Source: Mesostigma viride (taxonomy: Eukaryota > Streptophyta > Mesostigmatophyceae > Mesostigmatales > Mesostigmataceae). Taken from it: 64,000 nt of DNA. The DNA lies in the NCBI GenBank assembly GCA_009746045.1, contig RPFO01000560.1, forward strand, positions 1 through 64,000, written 5' to 3'. The position numbers and the translations under genes were made by a program. Positions 21,913 through 32,190 of the stretch are shown here, one piece after another; the first letter of the stretch is position 1; every line of letters starts with the position of its first letter. The notes under the pieces were generated by a model, which saw nothing but the letters and a program-made list of their open reading frames with translations, made no database searches and was not told the origin of the DNA.

Positions 21913-23147
21913 TCATATCCTTCCCCTCGTTCCAAACACTGGGAAATGCTCCACCATGGACACCAGATCTGGCCAGTTCCTGCTGACCTGAATATCCAAG
22001 CAGGTCTCAGCAGCCTTGCCCAACTCAGCTGAAAACCTACTGCACTGGGCAGGGTAGGACAGAGTGACCACAGCCTGTCGGAGGGGATCGAAGACCCAGC
22101 CACTGGCAGTCTTATGGCGACATAGCCAGCTGCTATAGGCCCACCACAGCTGTAGAAAGGCCTTGATAGGCCCCCACCTGGCGCCCAAGATGGGTACCAG
22201 CACCCTCAAAGGTGTGAGCCTGGCCCTCAGCTCGTTAGGGAACTTTGGTAACTGCAGCCCCACAAAGACTGTGCTGTCCTTGTGTGGAAAACAAGACATC
22301 ACAGAGCAGTTGGACGACGGAGTAAGGTCAAACTCTCCCTGCTTGACAGCCTGCTCAAGTAGCTCAGTGTAGGTCTGGGAATATCCAACTGGCTTGAGCC
22401 TGCAAAGGCGAGTCTCAGGTCACTGGGCAGAGCCTCCATCAAGTCCTGGCCCTCCACCGGCCTCATGTCAAACGAAGGCCACGGGTACACTGCAAAGACG
22501 GTGTGCATAATGTAAGCCACCATAGGTGACCCAATCTCACAGAGACTGGGGGGCAGACAGTCAAGGGCCAACTCTACCATACCCTCAGGTACTAGTTCAC
22601 CCTCCTCCACCACTGTCTGATCCAATGCCTGCATGGCTGTGTACAAGGATTTACACCACTCGCACTGTCCAGGAGCACAATTACGGTGGTCCAAGAACTG
22701 CTCCACCTGTTTTGTTGGGACAGCTGACCTGGGCAAGTGTACCACCACCTTAGGGGGTGGAGGAGCCTCCGTAGGAGAGGGGACTGAGACCACCGGGGTG
22801 GGGATAGCCTCCTGAGCTACTGGAGCCTCAGAAACTGCAGGCACAGCAGAACCCACAGTTGGAATGTGCCCAGCCCTCAAGTGTTCTGCCATCTGAGTAA
22901 CCAGACCCTCCACATTAATCAACCTGGTTATCAAGGCCCCGTGACGCTGCTCGTGCCGTTGCTGATCATGTACCATACGCTGGAACAGATTGAGAAAATG
23001 GGCTTCCACAAACCCAGCGTCTTCCTGGATCGAAGGGCCCGTGGCTCTGGGGCCAGCGTAGTCGTGCTGAAAGACATACGTAGCCCTCACGTCCTCTTGG
23101 GTTCGTGCAGGTGGCCTGGGTGTCCCCTCAGGATGGGAGTCGGCCAT
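21913..23147 (-). CDS. Extra ORF downstream of integrase in the gypsy element, function unknown
   Basis: The main frame runs from an ATG at 23147 (MADSHPEGTPRP) to about 22299 and appears to continue in another frame to 21913. Together this is about 410 residues with one frameshift. It has a His/Gln-rich helix (VHDQQRHEQRHGALI), a Pro/Val-rich linker and a Cys cluster (CAPGQCEWC). It occupies the position of env in errantiviruses, but no signal peptide, transmembrane segment or fusion motif is visible, so I do not call it env. Another possibility is a second Gag-like or accessory protein. It matches no family I can name. Confidence 0.55.
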
Positions 23148-23195
23148 GGCTGGCAACCACAGACACAAAACACCAAAAAGAGGTGTTAGCAGTGC

Positions 23196-25418
23196 TCACT
23201 GGGAGCTATGAAGGGGAGCACACCGCTCAGAGCCCATGACATACCACTCAGGCAAGGTGATACCATGACGCTGACAATACTCTAGTACAGCAGAGTGACT
23301 GTTGGTGAGATCAGACAACCACAGCCACGTAGCAGTCACCTCTAGCTCTCCCTTCCAGTGTACCTTAAACTGCAACTGTTTGGTACGACCTTTCCCCTTC
23401 ACCCTGTGAGCCAACAACCGCTCCACTTCATAGATCTTCTCCCCCTCAGAATCCAATTCATAAGGCAAAGGGGCAGACAATCTGCCTGGTAAGGTGTTGC
23501 GCCTGTACAGCTTCAGCTGGGCTAGGTGAAAAATATTATTCCTGAGCTTCCAGTGAGAAGGCACTTGGACCTGGACCACTGTACCATAGTGGAAGGTTGC
23601 CAACACTGGGTAAGGACCCAACCAGAGTGGTTGCAGTTTCCTGCATTGCTCCTTCTCAGGCAGCACTCTGTTGGCTTCCAACAACACCAAGTCCCCAGGA
23701 GCTACAAAGGAATGACTGGCCACCGTTTGCTGCCAGGCGTTAGTCAGGTACTTGTCCTGTGTCCTCAACAGCTGGGTAGCCACAATGCTGTGAGCCTCCT
23801 GGAAGGAAGCCAACAACTGCTGGACTGAACCAAGACGTCGCTGGAAAGGGCCTTCAGCGTCTCTGTCAGGCAGTTCCAAGTCGAATGGTGTCAAGGGACA
23901 CTGGCCATTGCAGATCACGAAGGGGGACATCTGGTGAGGAGCCAGAGGAGAGTTGTTGATTGCGAACTCTATGAAAGGTAGCTTCTTGTCCCAGTCCTTG
24001 TTGTCGTGGTACAATAGTGCTTTTGACACTCCCTGACAATTCTGTTCATCCTCTCCACCGCCCCAGTACTGGCACACCTGTATGCCACACCGAATGCCAG
24101 CTTAGTGTCTAGGATGTCAAAGAATGACTTCCAAAACCCTGACAGCCAAAGGGGGTCCTGATCAGTGATGATCACTCTAGGCATGCCGTGCAGACGGTAG
24201 ATCTCCTTCATAAACAAATCCACACACTGTGCAGCGGTGAGATGAGTATTGCAAGGAATCAGATGGCACATCCTGGAAGCCTGTCCATGACCACAAGGAT
24301 CCTGTCATTGCCACCATCTGACATGGGAGACCACAGATAAAATCCATAGTCACACTGATCCAAGGGCGCAGGGGAATGGGCATAGCCATGGGAAAGATGG
24401 GCGTGGCTTGGTTCCTGACCTTATTTCTCTGGCAGGAGTCACAGGAATCCACATAGGCCTTAACATCCTGATAAAGGCCAGGCCACCAAAACCTCTGCTG
24501 CACCTCATGAAGTAGCTTAGCATAACCAGGATGACACGCAGTCACATCGTCATGGAAACAATGTAACACTGTGGGAATGGCCATCTCAGGCACATACACT
24601 TTTCTAGTCACCGTGTGCTCTGCATCATGAGTGTGAACATACAGAACGCCCTCCCAGTATTCTACAGGTCTATTGCCAAAGTTGCCCCTCTGGATAGCTG
24701 CAGTAGCCATGTCCTCCGTCTTGGTGAAGGCCTTGATGACGTCCAGCAGGGAAATATTTAAAGGATTAGGCAACACCAGGTCCTTGTCAGGTCCCAGGGG
24801 CTGCATCTGCATCTCCTCTTCCTGCCCAGGGCTAGCCACCAACTGCTTGGATGAGACAGTAGTAGCTATAGGCCCTTTTGACCTTGCCATCACCTGAGAG
24901 GCCAACACCTTGGACCGGCCTACCAACACAGGGTCCATGACCCACTTCCTGGGCCTACCTCTGCTGCGCCTAGCAGGGCCTCCCTCACCTGGCTGCACTG
25001 TGGGAGTGGGCACCACACCTTCAGGACTTCTCCTAAGACTGTCAGACAGTGACTGGACACCCTCCTGGACGCCTGTCAACTCTGGGACAGAGCCCTGGTC
25101 GATGAGCATCACGGGACCACCGTTATTCCCTACAGGTGGTGTCAACAGTTGAGAAACCTTCTGGTTGTTGGCCTGAGCTCTAGTCAAGGCTCCACACTCT
25201 ACCACAGAAATCAGGGCAGCACAGATGTCCAAGTCCTCATGAAAACTTCCCATCAAATCCCTCCTCCTGGACAGGGCGTCAGGCACCACATTCTGCGTAC
25301 CAGGAATGTACCTCACAGAGAAAGGTCCAAACCCCCCCAGGAACTCCATCCATCCAGCCATCCTCTTACTCATCCGGGTCTGTTCCAACACATGTACCAA
25401 GGGCCTGTGGTCAGTCAT
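23196..25418 (-). pseudogene. Gypsy integrase with C-terminal chromodomain (frameshifted)
   Basis: The N-terminal part holds the end of RNase H (TDHRPLVHVLEQ and a PGTQNVVPDALSRR connector) and then the HHCC zinc-binding region, ending DSCDSCQRN. The catalytic core begins near TMDFICGLP and continues across frameshifts near 24250 and 24050 (IITDQDPLW, INNSPLAPHQMSPF). The C-terminal region has the GPYPVL segment and a chromodomain (YEVERLLAHRVKG, LQFKVHWKG, ATWLWLSDL). Chromodomains in this position define chromoviruses and can steer integration toward marked chromatin. The breaks mean no single protein is made as sequenced. Confidence 0.85.
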
Positions 25419-25726
25419 CAGGGTAATAGACTCGTTGCCCTGCCATCCTTGGCGCTGCTGGCCACAGAAAACTGGCCCCCTTCAGTAGGTGTTCCCACTT
25501 GTGACAGGCCACCACCAATCCCACAGCTCTGCTCATGAACAGGGTAGTTACGTTCTGCAGACGTCATACTCCTGGACATGTATTCCACTGGTTGAGGGCC
25601 CTTACCATGATCTTGCATTAGTACTGCACCAATAGCACCCTGTGAGGCATCAGACCTAACCTGGTATGGCAAGTCTGGGTTGGGGCCCACCAACAAGGGA
25701 GCAGTGGTAAGCTTCTGCTTCAACAC
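25300..25726 (-). pseudogene. Gypsy RNase H region
   Basis: YQVRSDASQGAIGAVLMQ and PVEYMSRSMTSAERNYPVHE are the standard first half of Ty3/gypsy RNase H. The second half (TDHRPLVH) lies in another frame from 25418. The frame also differs from the reverse transcriptase upstream. RNase H removes the RNA strand during reverse transcription. Confidence 0.85.
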
Positions 25727-26952
25727 ATCAAAAGCTTGCTGGCATGCTGCAGTCCACTCAAAGGGACATCCTTCTTGAGCAGGGCTAACAGGGGACCAGA
25801 GATGGCCGCCATGTCAGGGATGAACCGTCGGTACCAGCCCACCAGGCCCAGAAAGGATCTGACATCCTGAGCTGACTTCAACACAGGCCACTCCAAAACA
25901 GCAGAGACCTTGCTGGCCTCAGGAGTCATACCTGCAGCGCTCAGCTGGTAGCCCAGAAACTTCACCTCTTGGCCCCACTCCACCTTGGACCTCTTCACCG
26001 ACAGATGATACTGATGGATCACCTTAAGGACCTCCTCCACGTTCTCCAGGTGCTCCCTGAAGGTACGAGAGTGTACCAGAATGTCGTCCAGGTAGACGAC
26101 CACACAAGTCCTGAAGACCACCCTGGTAGTGTCACACAAGTGGGCAATGTCCTTGAACCTGGGGTTGCGAAGGTCAGGTGAGATCTGGGGCAGGGCATTT
26201 CCAGTCAGGTGGCCAAAGATGGCATTGACAAACATCTGCATAGTGGCAGGACTGTTAGAGGCACCCATGGGCATTACTGTCCACTGGAACTGTCCCCATG
26301 GGGTAGAAAAGGCCGTCTTGGGGATGTCCTCAGTAGCCACCCTGATCTGCCAGAAAGCATGCCTGAGGTCAAACTTGGTAAAGAAGGCAGCTCCTGCAGT
26401 CCTCTCCAGCAACTCATCAATTCTGGGCAGAGGGTACCTGGACTTGACAGTCACCTTGTTCAGTCCCCTCAGGTCAATGCACAACCTCCACCCCCCATCA
26501 TGCTTGGGTACAAGCAAACACCCCGAACTGAAAGGACTGTTAGCTGGGAGGATCAGACCAGCCTCCAACAGGCCAATAAGTATGGTCTTCAGCTCTGCCA
26601 TCTCTGCAGGGCCCATCCTGTACATAGGCACAAAAGGAGGACGAGCACCCTCTACCAACTTGATGACATGTGTGATGGGTCCCTCAGGAGGATACTGAGG
26701 CATCTTGTCCTCAAAGATGGCTCCATACCTGTCCAACAAGGCATCATGCTGCTGTTGTTGCTCAGTGGTGACAGTAGAACTGACAGCATTGACAGAATGA
26801 CCACTAGCAGACTCAGGTTCATTAGGCACCAAATGTAGGAAAAAGATGTGTTCCACGGGATAGGTGGCCAAATAAGACAGAGTATGCTTGGCAGACCACA
26901 CATGCTTCAGTAGGGCAGCCCGTTTCTCCTCCAAAGTCGGCTCTTGATCCAC
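25720..26952 (-). CDS. Gypsy reverse transcriptase
   Basis: About 410 codons with PEGPITHVIKL, the primer-grip region RPPFVPMYRMGPAEMAELK, LVPKHDGGWRLCIDLRGLN, YPLPRIDELL, FDLRHAFWQIRV (catalytic Asp), FQWTVMPMGASNSPATMQ and VVYLDDILVHS (catalytic YLDD). It then has the thumb segment LGYQLSAAGM and GLVGWYRRFIPDMA. All polymerase motifs are intact, and the domain order after the protease is normal for Ty3/gypsy. Confidence 0.93.
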   Translation of the reverse strand: MDQEPTLEEKRAALLKHVWSAKHTLSYLATYPVEHIFFLHLVPNEPESASGHSVNAVSSTVTTEQQQQHDALLDRYGAIFEDKMPQYPPEGPITHVIKLVEGARPPFVPMYRMGPAEMAELKTILIGLLEAGLILPANSPFSSGCLLVPKHDGGWRLCIDLRGLNKVTVKSRYPLPRIDELLERTAGAAFFTKFDLRHAFWQIRVATEDIPKTAFSTPWGQFQWTVMPMGASNSPATMQMFVNAIFGHLTGNALPQISPDLRNPRFKDIAHLCDTTRVVFRTCVVVYLDDILVHSRTFREHLENVEEVLKVIHQYHLSVKRSKVEWGQEVKFLGYQLSAAGMTPEASKVSAVLEWPVLKSAQDVRSFLGLVGWYRRFIPDMAAISGPLLALLKKDVPLSGLQHASKLLMC

Positions 26953-27362
26953 CCCTTCCGCACCTGCTTCCCCTCCCTTGCCATCATTGACTCAGTGGCT
27001 GTTCTTCTTCCCCCTGGCAACACACAGGTAGCATCCCACACGGCCCCATCCTTAAACTGGACCACCCTGTCAGGCCAAGAAATAGCAGGATTGGTGTCAG
27101 ACAACCATGGGATCCCCAAAATCACATCTGCTGCCGTAAGGGGAATGACATCTGCTGTCACTTCCAAAGTCTGGGATGAACAAACTTGGAAGATGAGCTG
27201 CACATAGCCAGGTGAGCAGCTTCTCCTGCCATCAGAATACTGCACCATGACAGGTGTGGGGTGGGCCAACACAGGCAACTTCAACTCCTGCACCAAGGAT
27301 GCAGCAATATAATTACTGCCAGCACCAGAATCAATCATAAACAAGCAAGCTGGCTGAGCCAA
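26907..27362 (-). CDS. Gypsy retropepsin-type aspartic protease
   Basis: The frame contains LFMIDSGAGSNYIA (active-site Asp-Ser-Gly) and, after a strand-rich stretch, ADVILGIPWLSDTNP, the paired ILG segment of retropepsins. It lies between the Gag zinc knuckle and the reverse transcriptase, in a different frame from both, so it would depend on frameshifting or is broken. It cleaves the Gag-Pol precursor. Confidence 0.85.
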   Translation of the reverse strand: MAQPACLFMIDSGAGSNYIAASLVQELKLPVLAHPTPVMVQYSDGRRSCSPGYVQLIFQVCSSQTLEVTADVIPLTAADVILGIPWLSDTNPAISWPDRVVQFKDGAVWDATCVLPGGRRTATESMMAREGKQVRKGWIKSRLWRRNGLPY

Positions 27363-27541
27363 GGGACTGGCACGTTGAGGAGCCTAGCCTGAAACTTGAG
27401 TAAGTGACCTGGTACAGGAGGACCCACAGGGACAGCAGGGTCAGAAGCACCCACAGTGTTCACTGGCCTAACGTCAACAGCAGGCAGGTCAGACCTGGCC
27501 ATGACAGAAGGATGACCTGGGGACCCAACTAGTTTTTTGAC

Positions 27542-28597
27542 TCAGGTGGGTCTGGGATGCTCCACTGCCCGATGGTGGAAGCTGCTCAGGTGGTGCTGGA
27601 GGCTCATCCTCGTCCCCCCATCCTCCTCATCTGCCAGCAGCTGCATGAGAGCGTTCACCATCCTACGCTTATCCTGTCTGCTGAAGGGCCGAGCGCGGGA
27701 CTGGAACCTCCCAGAGGGCTGGAAGTTGGGCTGGAACCCTGGCTGCATCCGGTGATCGCCAGCAGGAACGCCAGGAGGAAGGTTGGGTGGCCTGGGAGAT
27801 GGCAGGGCGCCAAAAGGTCCTCTCGTGGCAGGGGGAAACTGGTCCCGTCTAGGGCAGTCCCGTGCAAAGTGACCTGGCTGGTTGCAGATAAAACAGTTAC
27901 CCTGGGTGGGATCCAAGGCATTGAGCTCCCCCAGGAGGTCATCCAGCTGGTTCAGGGACTTCTTGATGGGTGGCACTGGCGTGGCCACAGGCTCCCACTT
28001 GACAGAAAAAGCAGGCACACGACAAAGGGTGAGCACATAAGACAACACCTTGTCCCATTGCCAGTCCACGTAGTCGAACTGGGAGAAGTGCTTGTCCACA
28101 TCCAGTCGCACGTGTGGAGCCATGCCATGCAGTAGTCTGTGAAGCGCCTCTGCGTCAGAGCATTGGGGAATCTTGGCTCTAAGGTTGGTGAATTGCTCCA
28201 CGAACTGTGGCAGCGTCAAACCAGCCTGCGTACAGTTAGCCAGTGCGTCCCGATCCATGCGAAGCTGATCCTGGGGTAACAGAAACCGGCGAAAGCCCAA
28301 TAGGAGAGAGGGGAGGTCGGTACACGCACGTCCAGCCACAGAACGCAAAAACTCATCAAAACGGTCGCTGGCACTGTCGCTCATCCGCTGCCTAACCATT
28401 CTCTTCTGGATGTCCATCGTGAGACGTTCCTCTGCCTTGGGCCCGTAGTTGGCGAAGTGGATAGCGAAGACATCCTGAAACTTGGTGGAGAAATGGTCGA
28501 AGCTGCGATGGGTAAGGTTGGTCAGCGATAGCTTGTCTACCGACTCCACCTTGGGAAAAGGAACAGTACGAGGATACAAAGACGTGAGCTCCATCAC
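27542..28597 (-). CDS. Gypsy Gag (capsid and nucleocapsid part)
   Basis: A ~351-codon frame with a retrotransposon-gag capsid region (FDHFSTKFQDVFAIHFANY through LPQFVEQFTNLRAKIP) and one CCHC zinc knuckle (CFICNQPGHFARDC, C-X2-C-X4-H-X4-C). An Arg/Pro-rich tail follows. A further N-terminal part with coiled-coil character lies in other frames upstream. Gag forms the particle and binds element RNA. Confidence 0.85.
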   Translation of the reverse strand: MMELTSLYPRTVPFPKVESVDKLSLTNLTHRSFDHFSTKFQDVFAIHFANYGPKAEERLTMDIQKRMVRQRMSDSASDRFDEFLRSVAGRACTDLPSLLLGFRRFLLPQDQLRMDRDALANCTQAGLTLPQFVEQFTNLRAKIPQCSDAEALHRLLHGMAPHVRLDVDKHFSQFDYVDWQWDKVLSYVLTLCRVPAFSVKWEPVATPVPPIKKSLNQLDDLLGELNALDPTQGNCFICNQPGHFARDCPRRDQFPPATRGPFGALPSPRPPNLPPGVPAGDHRMQPGFQPNFQPSGRFQSRARPFSRQDKRRMVNALMQLLADEEDGGTRMSLQHHLSSFHHRAVEHPRPT

Positions 28598-29275
28598 TGG
28601 GGCGTGTGGTGCATTCTGACTCTCCGCAATGTCGCAGCCACCGAGAGCCGTGGAGGCTCATGCCCCTGTGCATCTGTCCCTTCATCAACAAAAGGAGCGT
28701 CAACCGCATATACCCTTCGTATACCCAGTGTTGGAGACGGTTGATCCACGAAAACAGACTCTCCATCGCCCGCCTGCCCTTGCGACTCAAGTTGCTGCAC
28801 ACGCGCAATAGTCCTACCCACACTCTTCTCCAGCGCTTCCGCCACACTTCTAGCTCTCGCAGCTTCCTCACGTTCATGTTGTAATCGAATTTTCTCCGCT
28901 GTCAGCTCGTCAGCCGCTAGCCGAGTGCCGTCTCGCCCCGGCACCGTGTTGTAGCCAAAACGAATAGCCGAACCGTATTCGGGTGCTGGCGAACGCGTGT
29001 CCCACGTTGGAGAACCGTGGTCCACCTCTACCAATGCCACGCAGGGAGGGCTCGCCTGGTTGCACACCGAGGGGCAAGATGGAGAACTTTGGGCCGACCG
29101 ACAGCGAATATCTGCGGGAAGCAGACATTAAGGTGGTATCTCCAAATAGTTGACGTCTGGGAGTAGATGATGAAACCCTTTCATCACCGGTCGTCCGTTG
29201 AGCTGCTAAAGATGTGGTTGCATCTTCAACTCTCTTACTTGATAACGGTGGTTGTGTCTCCGGGTTACTCATCAC
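28594..29275 (-). pseudogene. N-terminal Gag region of the gypsy element, frameshifted
   Basis: Two overlapping frames (29275-28910, Ser/Arg-rich; 29067-28594, helical with DELTAEKIRLQHEREEAARA) lead into the main Gag frame. The helical part looks like a genuine coiled coil. Frame changes near 28960 and 28600 separate the pieces. Confidence 0.5.
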
Positions 29276-29473
29276 TCCATGGGTCGCGCATGCCGGACTG
29301 GGGAACGTTAGAGACTTATGGGCTCAAGGCAGTTCTCAGAGCAAGACTGTCACATAAGGATGAGTCACACTCTTAAGAACTGTCCGAATACACAGCATAA
29401 CGTACCCTCTCTGGGTCTGGCAAGAATTCCATTGTTAATCGTGAACTAATACTGTCAAGACAACCAACACCTA

Positions 29474-29493
29474 GGTAGAAACCTCCGATACCA
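29474..29493 (-). other. Primer binding site
   Basis: One base inside the 5' LTR the minus strand reads TGGTATCGGAGGTTTC. This is complementary to a tRNA 3' end finishing GATACCA, close to initiator Met tRNA, the usual primer of plant and algal chromoviruses. The exact tRNA is not confirmed. Confidence 0.7.
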
Positions 29494-29494
29494 A

Positions 29495-30195
29495 TGTAAC
29501 GACTAAAAATGTTGTGTTTGCAACAGCCTCAGTTCAACATTATGTGAAAAGATCTTTATACCTGGGTTGGAGTCGCGACAGATAACTTCACGTCCAGAGA
29601 AGCAATGAAGATGGATCTTCAACAGTTAAGGGAATGAGTCCCCACCCTTGTTAGACACAACAGACAAGTTATATCCAAGTCGACTATCTGTTGAAGTTAT
29701 AGTTGACTTTTGGCAAGGGTTGTTTGATTGATGAAACAAGGAAACCCTTGAATTACACCATAGCTTTAGCTCTCACGTACGCACACATGCACGGCCGCCC
29801 CAAACAGGATAAAAGTCATCGTGCACGCAGCATCCATCCAACCCTAACCCGGAAGGACCAATCAAAAGTGAGGATCACTCAAGATAAGATCTTAACCTCC
29901 GAATCCTCCACACAACACAAAGCCAGCACATACGAAATCTCAATGACCTGGAACCAAATCCACCAGGTACAACGGTACTGCAGAGAATCTATGACTGACT
30001 AAACAACACCATGCAAAGTACCCTACGTGGATCAGGCCACGACCAATGAGGGTAGAACAATAGATTCGACAGATCTCAGCAGGCCCAATATCTATCAGAC
30101 GTCGAAGCCTCCTAACTTCTCAAATAATTGTCCTAAAGAACTCATAATAAGATTCAACAGTAGGAAAACTTTGGATGTAACATTTGGTTGTTACA
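29495..30195 (-). repeat. 5' LTR of the gypsy element
   Basis: 701 bp, near-identical to the copy at 20807-21508, with four substitutions and three single-base indels noticed by eye. Transcription should start within it and run leftward. Confidence 0.97.
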
Positions 30196-30200
30196 ACCGC

Positions 30201-30905
30201 CGACCTGGCCCGCAAGCTGGATGGTGCGGTCACCAGCATGCTGCGTTCCATTTTCAGAGTAGGATATGCTGCTCATGTCCGCAATGAGGACCTGTACCAG
30301 GGCATGCCCTATTAATTAATTAATTAAACTCGTGCTCCCGTTGGGGAGTCACGGAGCACCGAAGTGCTTTTAATCCCTGTGTGTGCACTACAGGAGAAAG
30401 GGCAGAGACCCCCAGTCTCCTTCATGCCAAAGGCATGCCACAGCTGCAATCGGGCGCGGCTAGCTAAAAGGACAGGCTAACGATCCGGCAAACTGTGGGT
30501 GCAATAAGACCCATGTGAGCATGTCATAGCAAGGAGCGTGGGCAAGTATGCCCTATATCACCAGCACCATTAAGCAACGCCGCCTGCAGCTTGTAGGGCA
30601 ACACCTCACGTGGCCCCCCCGCAGGACTGCGACCAGCCCAGCCTGGCCGGCACCTCCTGACGTGGGCTGGGCCTAGTGATGTTAGACGCCGCAAGCTATA
30701 GGCCCGCACCTTCAAGGAACAGCTAGTAGAGGACATGGGGGGCCTCGGCCTCTCCGTGATTTGGAAGAAGATGATGGACAAGGCCAAGTGGGCCCAGGTC
30801 ATAGAGGACAATGAGCCCCCCCCAGTGGGGAAGCGCCCGCGTGTGCAATCCCGCGGGAGACACGCCACGGATAGCTCCCCCTCGGGCAGCGTGCGGCTGC
30901 CTAGA
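30201..30905 (+). pseudogene. LINE-A ORF2 C-terminal part, resumed after the gypsy element
   Basis: The frame reads DLARKLDGAVTSMLRSIF, HVRNEDLYQGMPY, then after the 235-bp insertion ITSTIKQRRLQLVGQHL. A final segment holds LGLSVIWKKMMDKAKWAQV and a basic Arg-rich end before TAG near 30905. The IKQRRLQLVG segment is the usual C-terminal mark of LINE ORF2 proteins. Related C-termini appear at 50340-50444 and 51927-52130. Confidence 0.8.
30313..30547 (-). mobile_element. 235-bp 3' fragment of a Y-type element inserted in LINE-A ORF2
   Basis: The reverse complement matches 43723-43962, including the UUCG hairpin, the CAAC hairpin and the (TTAA)n tail. A 9-bp duplication ATGCCCTAT flanks it (30304-30312 and 30548-30556). 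It is 5'-truncated, as usual for target-primed reverse transcription, and could also be called a SINE. Confidence 0.88.
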
Positions 30906-31070
30906 TAGATGTTGTAGTTAGAATGCTGTTAGATAGATGTAATATGTAGCCAATGTAGATAGATAATAGATTAGACCGGTAGGAATGTTTGCACCCCGTA
31001 CCCATCCATCCATCAGGGTTAATGCTCCGTGACTCCCCAACGGGAGCACGAGTCTAATTAATTAATTAAT
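30906..31070 (+). other. LINE-A 3' UTR with terminal hairpin and (TTAA)n tail
   Basis: Contains a short (CATC)n run, then GGGTTAATGCTCCGTGACTC and a CTCCC-CAAC-GGGAG hairpin (about 31033-31046), then repeated TTAA. The same end is found on X, Y and small fragments, suggesting it is the site recognised by the LINE reverse transcriptase. Confidence 0.75.
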
Positions 31071-31071
31071 T

Positions 31072-32190
31072 TCGGCCCCAACCTTTCCAGGTCGATGATC
31101 ACGACTGGACCAACATGTCTCCGGCCGATGCTCTGCACTGCATCTTCTTCGGGGACTACGCCTCGCTTTACGACCTGTGCCTCGATCGATCTCCACGACA
31201 ACAATCGCCTCCTCCTCCCGGACGGCCGCCGCTGGAACAACATGCAGCACGCTGTTCGGGTGCGCCCGCCCCAAGTCCAGCACACCATCCTCAACTCCCT
31301 CCTCCAGCGCTCTGACGGCGAGATCTGGGCTCCATCCATCTCTGCCCCCGCCCTCCGTTCCATTCTCACGGAAGCCTTTCAGCAGCACGTGAGCCCCCTT
31401 GCTGCTGACGTCGCAGCAATGGGTGGTCCGCTGGCTGCTGAACTTCCTCACCTCACCGCCACCTCCACTGCCATTTCCGCCTCCACTGCCGACATCAAAG
31501 CCCAGCTCCTCGACCTCGACCAACGCCTTCAAGCCACCGCCAACGCCCTTGAGAGCTTGCATGACACCGCCGGCCTCACCGCCCAGGCGGTGAAGGACAT
31601 CGCCGCCCAGCCGGCGCCTGCTCAGTGGCCCGGCCGGCGATGCTCCCTCCACCTGGGCGGACTTGCTTAAGCAGCACACCACCTCCACAACCTCCACCAT
31701 CTCGGCACAACTCAAGCAACAAGCCCTCGACCTTCGCGAGGAAGCCGACATCGCCCGGCGCAGACACAATGTCATCGTCAAGCACTTCGACCAGCCGGCA
31801 GGTGAGACCTCCACTAGCCTTCTTGAGGCATTTAAGCGCGACATTTTTGCCCCCATGTTACTCACTGGTGAGCTGGACATGTCGGCTGTCCGCCATCCCC
31901 GCGCGCGCGGGGAAGGCTGGCCCGGCACCCGTGCTCCTCACCTTCAAGTACATGGCGGACAAGCTGGCGTTCCTTAAATGCCGCAAGAAGCTCTCGGAGA
32001 CTCGCTTCACGCTGGACGACGACTTGACCCTGGCCCAGCAACAGCGGCAACGCGAGCTATGGCCGACCTACCTTCAGCTCCGGCAGAGCGCAAGGGGGAA
32101 GCCGGTATACTGGAGGGGGGCGGTCATCTGGACACGTTGACCACAAGCCCTGGCAGCCCCCTCCTGCCACCTCAGACTAGGAATATATAT
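31072..32190 (+). mobile_element. X element (ORF1-only L1-like), left part
   Basis: Two overlapping frames (31095-31670 and 31663 on, shifting to the frame ending at 32140) together resemble an L1 ORF1p. They give a helical region, an RRM-like stretch (RRRHNVIVKHFDQPAGETST), and a C-terminal domain ([49 protein letters not shown]). No ORF2 follows. The 3' UTR begins near 32140 and is cut at the 12-bp site AGGAATATATAT (32179-32190) by the RLE-LINE insertion. It resumes at 42641. Confidence 0.75.

Larger units (their letters stand above)
20807..30195 (-). mobile_element. Ty3/gypsy chromovirus-type LTR retrotransposon, 9389 bp
   Basis: Two ~700-bp LTRs with TGTAAC/GTTACA ends flank an internal region coding on the minus strand for Gag, protease, reverse transcriptase, RNase H, integrase with chromodomain, and one extra ORF. 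A perfect 5-bp target duplication ACCGC (20802-20806 and 30196-30200) marks the insertion into LINE-A. The LTRs differ by only about 7 small changes, so the insertion is recent. The internal frames nevertheless carry several frameshifts. Confidence 0.97.
15613..31070 (+). mobile_element. LINE-A: L1-like retrotransposon with ORF1 and ORF2, split by two later insertions
   Basis: In order: a 5' region with two related promoter-like units, ORF1 (L1 ORF1p type), and ORF2 with an APE-type endonuclease and reverse transcriptase. ORF2 is then interrupted by a Ty3/gypsy element (20807-30195), resumes at 30201, is interrupted again at 30313-30547, and ends near 30905. The 3' UTR ends at the CAAC hairpin and a (TTAA)n tail (to about 31070). 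Without insertions it is ~5.8 kb, a full L1 length. Several frameshifts (near 17220, 18040, 18800-19165 and 20490) make this copy inactive as sequenced. Confidence 0.88.

Noticed and set aside
21913-23147. Envelope gene of an errantivirus-like element
   Set aside because: Position fits, but no signal peptide, transmembrane segment or furin-like site is seen.
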